In this document: one piece after another, positions 6,261 to 8,455 of the stretch
Layout: each line of letters begins with the position of its first letter
Numbering within the stretch: the stretch's first letter is position 1
Assembly: GCA_934255105.1 (NCBI GenBank)
Contig: CAKQNH010000161.1
Coordinates: 1-8,455, forward strand
Direction of reading: 5' to 3'
Length of the DNA: 8,455 bases
DNA from: an uncultured Pirellulaceae bacterium
GTDB taxonomy: Bacteria; Planctomycetota; Planctomycetia; Pirellulales; Pirellulaceae
Made by a program: the position numbers and the translations under genes
The notes under the pieces: model-generated
What the model was told of the DNA's origin: nothing
The model's input: only the letters and a program-made list of their open reading frames with translations
Database searches by the model: none

Positions 6261-6985
6261 ATTGCTCCTCAGTCCTTTCGTCGTCACTGACCAAGGCATC
6301 ACCCTTGGGTCGTAGTGAACGGGTCACGACAGCCAGCCGTGCAGAGTCCGCGTGCGAACACGCTTACCCTGTCTTGCCCTTCGGCAAGACCACCGCCTCC
6401 CTTCCGGAAGCTTTCTACTGAGACCACTCTCCCTCTCTACGGCATTTGTCCACGCCTGGATCGAACCACTCTGGCCGCCTCGCTGGTGCGAAGCTACCTG
6501 AGCAGTTCTCGGCGCGAACTTCTTTTCACCAAGCTGACAAGGCTTGGCACCGGAATGCTACTTCCGGCAGCCGCAGAGACTCCGGCGTTAGCCAACAAAC
6601 TTCATCCTATGGGTCACGTCGCTAGAGGATGTTACTCCTCGGTCCACTCTGGTATGTGCGGCCTTCCGGCACGCCATAGTTTCCGACTGTCGCAAGTGGC
6701 GGCAATCGATTTCCCCCTGAGAACGCAGAAGGTCGGGGTACCCAATGGTCAGCATCCTTGCCGACCGACCAGAGCAGCGATGTCGCAGTTCGGCACCGTC
6801 TCCCATAAGATTCACTAGCAAGCTCTCCCTCACCTATTCGGTTCGAGCCTTTCATGGTTGAGCTATTCGCAGCCGGGTTTTTAGCCCAGTCCCCGAGCGA
6901 GTCTCGCCCGGTGTGATCTGTCGCCAGATTCACAGCTCCCCACGCCAGCACGGTTAAAGGAACGATGGTTTGCACCACAGCCCAC
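6225..6985 (-). ncRNA. Structured RNA, probably the 5' part of a degraded group II intron
   Basis: The minus strand between about 6640 and 6250 holds many closely packed stems. Examples are GAGGA/TCCTC (6625-6640), CCGGAA/TTCCGG (6550-6567), CCAAGC/GCTTGG (6529-6547), AGTTC/GAACT (6504-6520), GCCTCGC/GCGAAGC (6477-6494, one wobble), GTCTTGCC/GGCAAGAC (6371-6390), GCGTG/CACGC with a 4-nt loop (6350-6363), CCAAGG/CCTTGG (6291-6308) and GGAGC/GCTCC (6250-6268). Farther 5', the motifs CTTATGGGAGACGGTGCCGA and GGGTACCC resemble group II intron domain I (compare TATGGGAACG..TGCCGA..GGATACCC of Ll.LtrB, from memory). A GAGGAGCAATATG at 6260 would be the start of the intron-encoded protein, but the frame stops after 12 codons and no reverse transcriptase follows. 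I find no domain V or exon junctions. Ends are approximate. Open frames here (both strands) look spurious. Confidence 0.6.
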
Positions 6986-7119
6986 AGTCCCCGTGACGGG
7001 ATTTGGCAACCTGCCTCACCCGCTTTGTTCGTTGACGGCTTGGATGACGTATTGAAACGTCGATCCAAGGTTTTCCGCCTCGCCCGTATTCATATTGTTG
7101 TTTTTGAAAAGATCGAAAT

Positions 7120-7180
7120 GTGGAACTGGCCATTGGCCGGTTTGGTCATTCGGACCACTCAGGCTGGAAGCCCAAGCCAC
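7120..7180. repeat. REP-like cluster of three hairpins in an outer GTGG/CCAC stem
   Basis: Within 61 bp there are three adjacent stems. CTGGCC/GGCCGG around ATT has one wobble pair. TGGTC/GACCA surrounds ATTCG, and GGCT/AGCC surrounds GGA. All are enclosed by GTGG (7120-7123) and CCAC (7177-7180). The segment AGGCTGGAAGCCCAAGCCAC resembles interspersed palindromic elements I recall from planctomycetes and related phyla. It lies about 120 bp from the boundary of the RAYT-like element. Nothing else is recognised in 7069-7301, though CTCAC/GTGAG (around 7234-7250) forms one more weak stem. Confidence 0.55.
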
Positions 7181-7301
7181 GCATTACGGATATAGGATAG
7201 AACGGTGGGATTACTCTTGTGCATTGGGTCTTCTCACAAACGAAGTGAGCGTGAACCTACAAGGATTACTCCAACGAGCCTCCTTTGAACTGGGCGTTTG
7301 A

Positions 7302-7327
7302 AGAAAAGGGGTCAGGAGCCGAATTGG
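7302..7327 (+). repeat. Left 26-bp terminal inverted repeat
   Basis: Starts AGAAAAGGGGTCAGGAGCCG and ends in AATTGG. It is a perfect reverse complement of 8092-8117. Confidence 0.9.
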
Positions 7328-7331
7328 CATT

Positions 7332-8000
7332 TTAGGTAAGCTTCCTTGGTCTGCCGAGGTTGTGAAGCGTCGATTCCAAATTGTATTTTCTGGCTGTACT
7401 TGCAACCCAACTTTGATCGCCGAAGGGCTGGCTTCGTGCAATTGCTCGTTGGAGTTGCTTTTCTTCCTTTTCGTTCAACGCTTGGTTGACCCTTGCGATC
7501 CAGCCGGGCGGACGGCGGATAGGCCACTTCGTCAAAGTAACGCCACACATTCCTCCGGTCCAATTATACAGACTACCGAATCGCCAGTCCTCTGCCCGCT
7601 CGACCAAATTAGCCGCCAACGCATTGCGTTCGACATAGCGGCAGACTACTAAAAAATGGTCATCACTCTGAACGAGGAAGCTCTTGAATCGACCTTGATA
7701 GAGATGGCCGGTTCCAGTGGCACGATAATGTGCGTGATGCCGGGCCGCGTGAGTCATGGATACCCAGTAAAGCAGACGGCCCATGGCTCCGTCCTCGCGT
7801 GGCATCAAAATCATGTGCCAATGGTTGGGCATCCATTGGTAACAAAGCAAATCGACAGGATACTTTTCCAATCCCTCTTTCATGATTCGCTCAAAAGCTT
7901 CGTAGTCCTCATCTTTGTGAAAGATGGGTTGTCATGCATTACCTCGGTTCAATGCGTGATAAAACTGTCCGGCAACATCTGAACGCCGGTGGACGTGGCT
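7332..8000 (-). pseudogene. RAYT/Y1 transposase interrupted by an in-frame TGA
   Basis: The minus frame from 7931 to TAA at 7332-7334 reads QPIFHKDEDYEAFERIMKEG and then LLCYQWMPNHWHMILMPRED, TGHLYQGRFKSF, YVERNALAANLVERAEDWR and GRPRKLT. These are the HUH motif (HWH), the GRFKS block and the rYxExNpxxAnLV block of Y1 transposases. The catalytic tyrosine is probably the one in HAHYRATGTG, by position. Upstream of 7931 the same frame continues the conserved N-terminus as DVAGQFYHALNRGNA, separated from the rest only by TGA at 7932-7934, where this family normally has Arg (a CGA to TGA change would explain it). A second TGA at 8001-8003 and no start codon close the frame upstream. Re-initiation at ATG 7883 would lose the first strand of the fold. 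The protein would nick single-stranded ends, but this copy is probably inactive. Confidence 0.85.
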
Positions 8001-8091
8001 TCAGTCAAACCTTCGAACGAGCTACGTGACGGTGGGCAGGTATGCGACTACGACTTGCCATTAACATACCGCCGACAAATTGCCTAGTCAA

Positions 8092-8117
8092 CCAATTCGG
8101 CTCCTGACCCCTTTTCT
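8092..8117 (-). repeat. Right 26-bp terminal inverted repeat
   Basis: CCAATTCGGCTCCTGACCCC followed by TTTTCT, the perfect reverse complement of 7302-7327. It lies about 90 bp upstream of the broken transposase frame. Confidence 0.9.
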
Positions 8118-8153
8118 CCCTCAAAATCGCCCAGAACGCCCGCCGTGGCACTT

Positions 8154-8194
8154 CCGAGCAACATCGCAGGATTTATACCGAGCAACATCGCAGG
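8154..8194. repeat. 17-bp direct repeat, two copies at 24-bp spacing
   Basis: CCGAGCAACATCGCAGG occurs at 8154-8170 and again at 8178-8194, separated by ATTTATA. The pair lies between the mobile element and the stop codon of the right-edge gene. Confidence 0.85.
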
Positions 8195-8209
8195 CCGGTT
8201 GGGCGGCTT

Positions 8210-8455
8210 CTATGGCGATTGTGAGGCTTGGCCATTACTGCTGTCGTCAAGTTTAGCCTCTGGTTGCTCGCGGCCATCATCGGGGAGATAAACCACAACG
8301 CGGCCCATTGCTGCGCTTGTATCGACTTGAAGGCTCGCACCGTAGCCGCGCCCGCGTCCGAGGCGCGATAGTACGAACCTGATAGCCCACGGTTTGCCGG
8401 CGCGAACTGCCTTGAACAGTCCAGACTCTGCATTGTCGAGAACCGTGTTCTTGCC
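8210..8455 (-). CDS. C-terminal end of a phage terminase small subunit-like/HTH protein (partial)
   Basis: The minus frame enters from the right edge (first codon 8455-8453) and runs 81 codons to TAG at 8212-8210. It reads TVLDNAESGLFKAVRAGKPW, then AIRFVLSRLGRGRGYG, then GRVVVYLPDDGREQPE and a polar tail. The pattern AExxLxxAVxxGxxWAxxFxLxxxGxxRGY is what I recall from small HTH proteins related to phage terminase small subunits. In that family it follows an N-terminal DNA-binding domain, which would lie outside the window. Such proteins recognise phage DNA for packaging, but domesticated or prophage-remnant copies are common, so the role here is inferred. The ATG frame that overlaps this region (8433-8173) is a shadow without motifs. 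The 5' end and neighbours are needed to decide whether this is a prophage gene. Confidence 0.6.
   Translation of the reverse strand, partial: GKNTVLDNAESGLFKAVRAGKPWAIRFVLSRLGRGRGYGASLQVDTSAAMGRVVVYLPDDGREQPEAKLDDSSNGQASQSP

Larger units (their letters stand above)
7302..8117. mobile_element. RAYT-like transposable element bounded by 26-bp perfect inverted repeats
   Basis: The bases 7302-7327 and the reverse complement of 8092-8117 are identical over 26 positions, starting AGAAAAGGGGTCAGGAGCCG. The only gene between them is a broken Y1 transposase on the minus strand, whose TAA (7334-7332) lies four bases inside one repeat. Similar GGGGTCAGGAGCC motifs next to Y1 transposases are familiar to me from other planctomycete and proteobacterial genomes. 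The arrangement differs from typical IS200/IS605 ends, which have subterminal hairpins and no terminal inverted repeats. Weaker similarity continues outside: CTGGGCG-TTTGA at 7290-7301 against CTGGGCGATTTTGA on the complement of 8121-8134. Confidence 0.85.

Noticed and set aside
6315..6818. A 167-codon plus-strand ORF with an ATG
   Set aside because: It runs through the dense hairpins of the structured RNA, antisense to the proposed intron. I know similar spurious translations of group II introns.
6622..7068. A 148-codon minus-strand ORF (…GEGELASES…)
   Set aside because: It is in the sense direction of the proposed intron RNA and covers its 5' domain. The translation has no recognisable domain and is explained by the RNA.
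7656..7982. A 108-codon plus-strand ORF
   Set aside because: It is antisense to the Y1 transposase frame, which carries clear HUH and GRFKS motifs.
8173..8433. An 86-codon minus-strand ORF with ATG at the right edge
   Set aside because: The adjacent frame without a start in the window has the terminase-small-subunit-like motifs. This one shows none and includes the 17-bp repeats.

Overview
This 8.5 kb window looks like an accessory, mobile-element-rich region of a planctomycete chromosome, most like Rhodopirellula or its relatives. Four things suggest this. First, a long secreted protein starts with the planctomycete-type LExLExRxLL N-terminus and carries a paired EF-hand-like dockerin domain. 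Second, there are two Y1 (RAYT-type) transposases of kinds I associate with planctomycetes. Third, a 255-residue protein resembles, from memory, a planctomycete-restricted repeated family. Fourth, there is a tandem REP-like repeat containing GTGGCTAGCGCC. All assignments come from reading the sequence; no database search was possible.

Layout, left to right. 1-561 (+) is the C-terminal part of a large Y1 transposase whose catalytic half lies outside the window. 799-1209 (+) is the C-terminal relic of a DDE transposase. 1429-4053 (-) is the one large intact gene, a secreted dockerin-type protein with a probable TTG start. 4154-4423 (-) is a short ORF with a signal peptide that looks like the truncated beginning of another secreted protein. 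4741-5624 (-) is a two-gene unit: a 255-aa protein of unknown function and a 39-aa hydrophobic peptide joined by an ATGA stop/start overlap. Just upstream of that unit lies an array of 38-bp imperfect palindromic repeats (5643-5800). 5811-6225 has no convincing gene. About 6225-6985 (-) is a dense series of hairpins that I read as the 5' RNA portion of a group II intron that has lost its maturase and 3' end. 7120-7180 is a REP-like cluster of three hairpins. 7302-8117 is a discrete RAYT-like element bounded by 26-bp perfect inverted repeats, with its transposase gene (-) broken by an in-frame TGA. 8210-8455 (-) is the C-terminal end of a protein resembling phage terminase small subunit-like or HTH proteins, cut by the right edge.

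The genes do not form one pathway. The window reads as a graveyard of at least four kinds of mobile element (two types of Y1/RAYT, a DDE insertion sequence, a group II intron) placed around one surface or secreted protein gene and a possibly phage-derived gene. The unit most likely to hold undescribed biology is the 255-aa/39-aa coupled pair with its adjacent palindromic repeat array, because the protein carries an HxH motif that could, speculatively, be part of an HUH nuclease.
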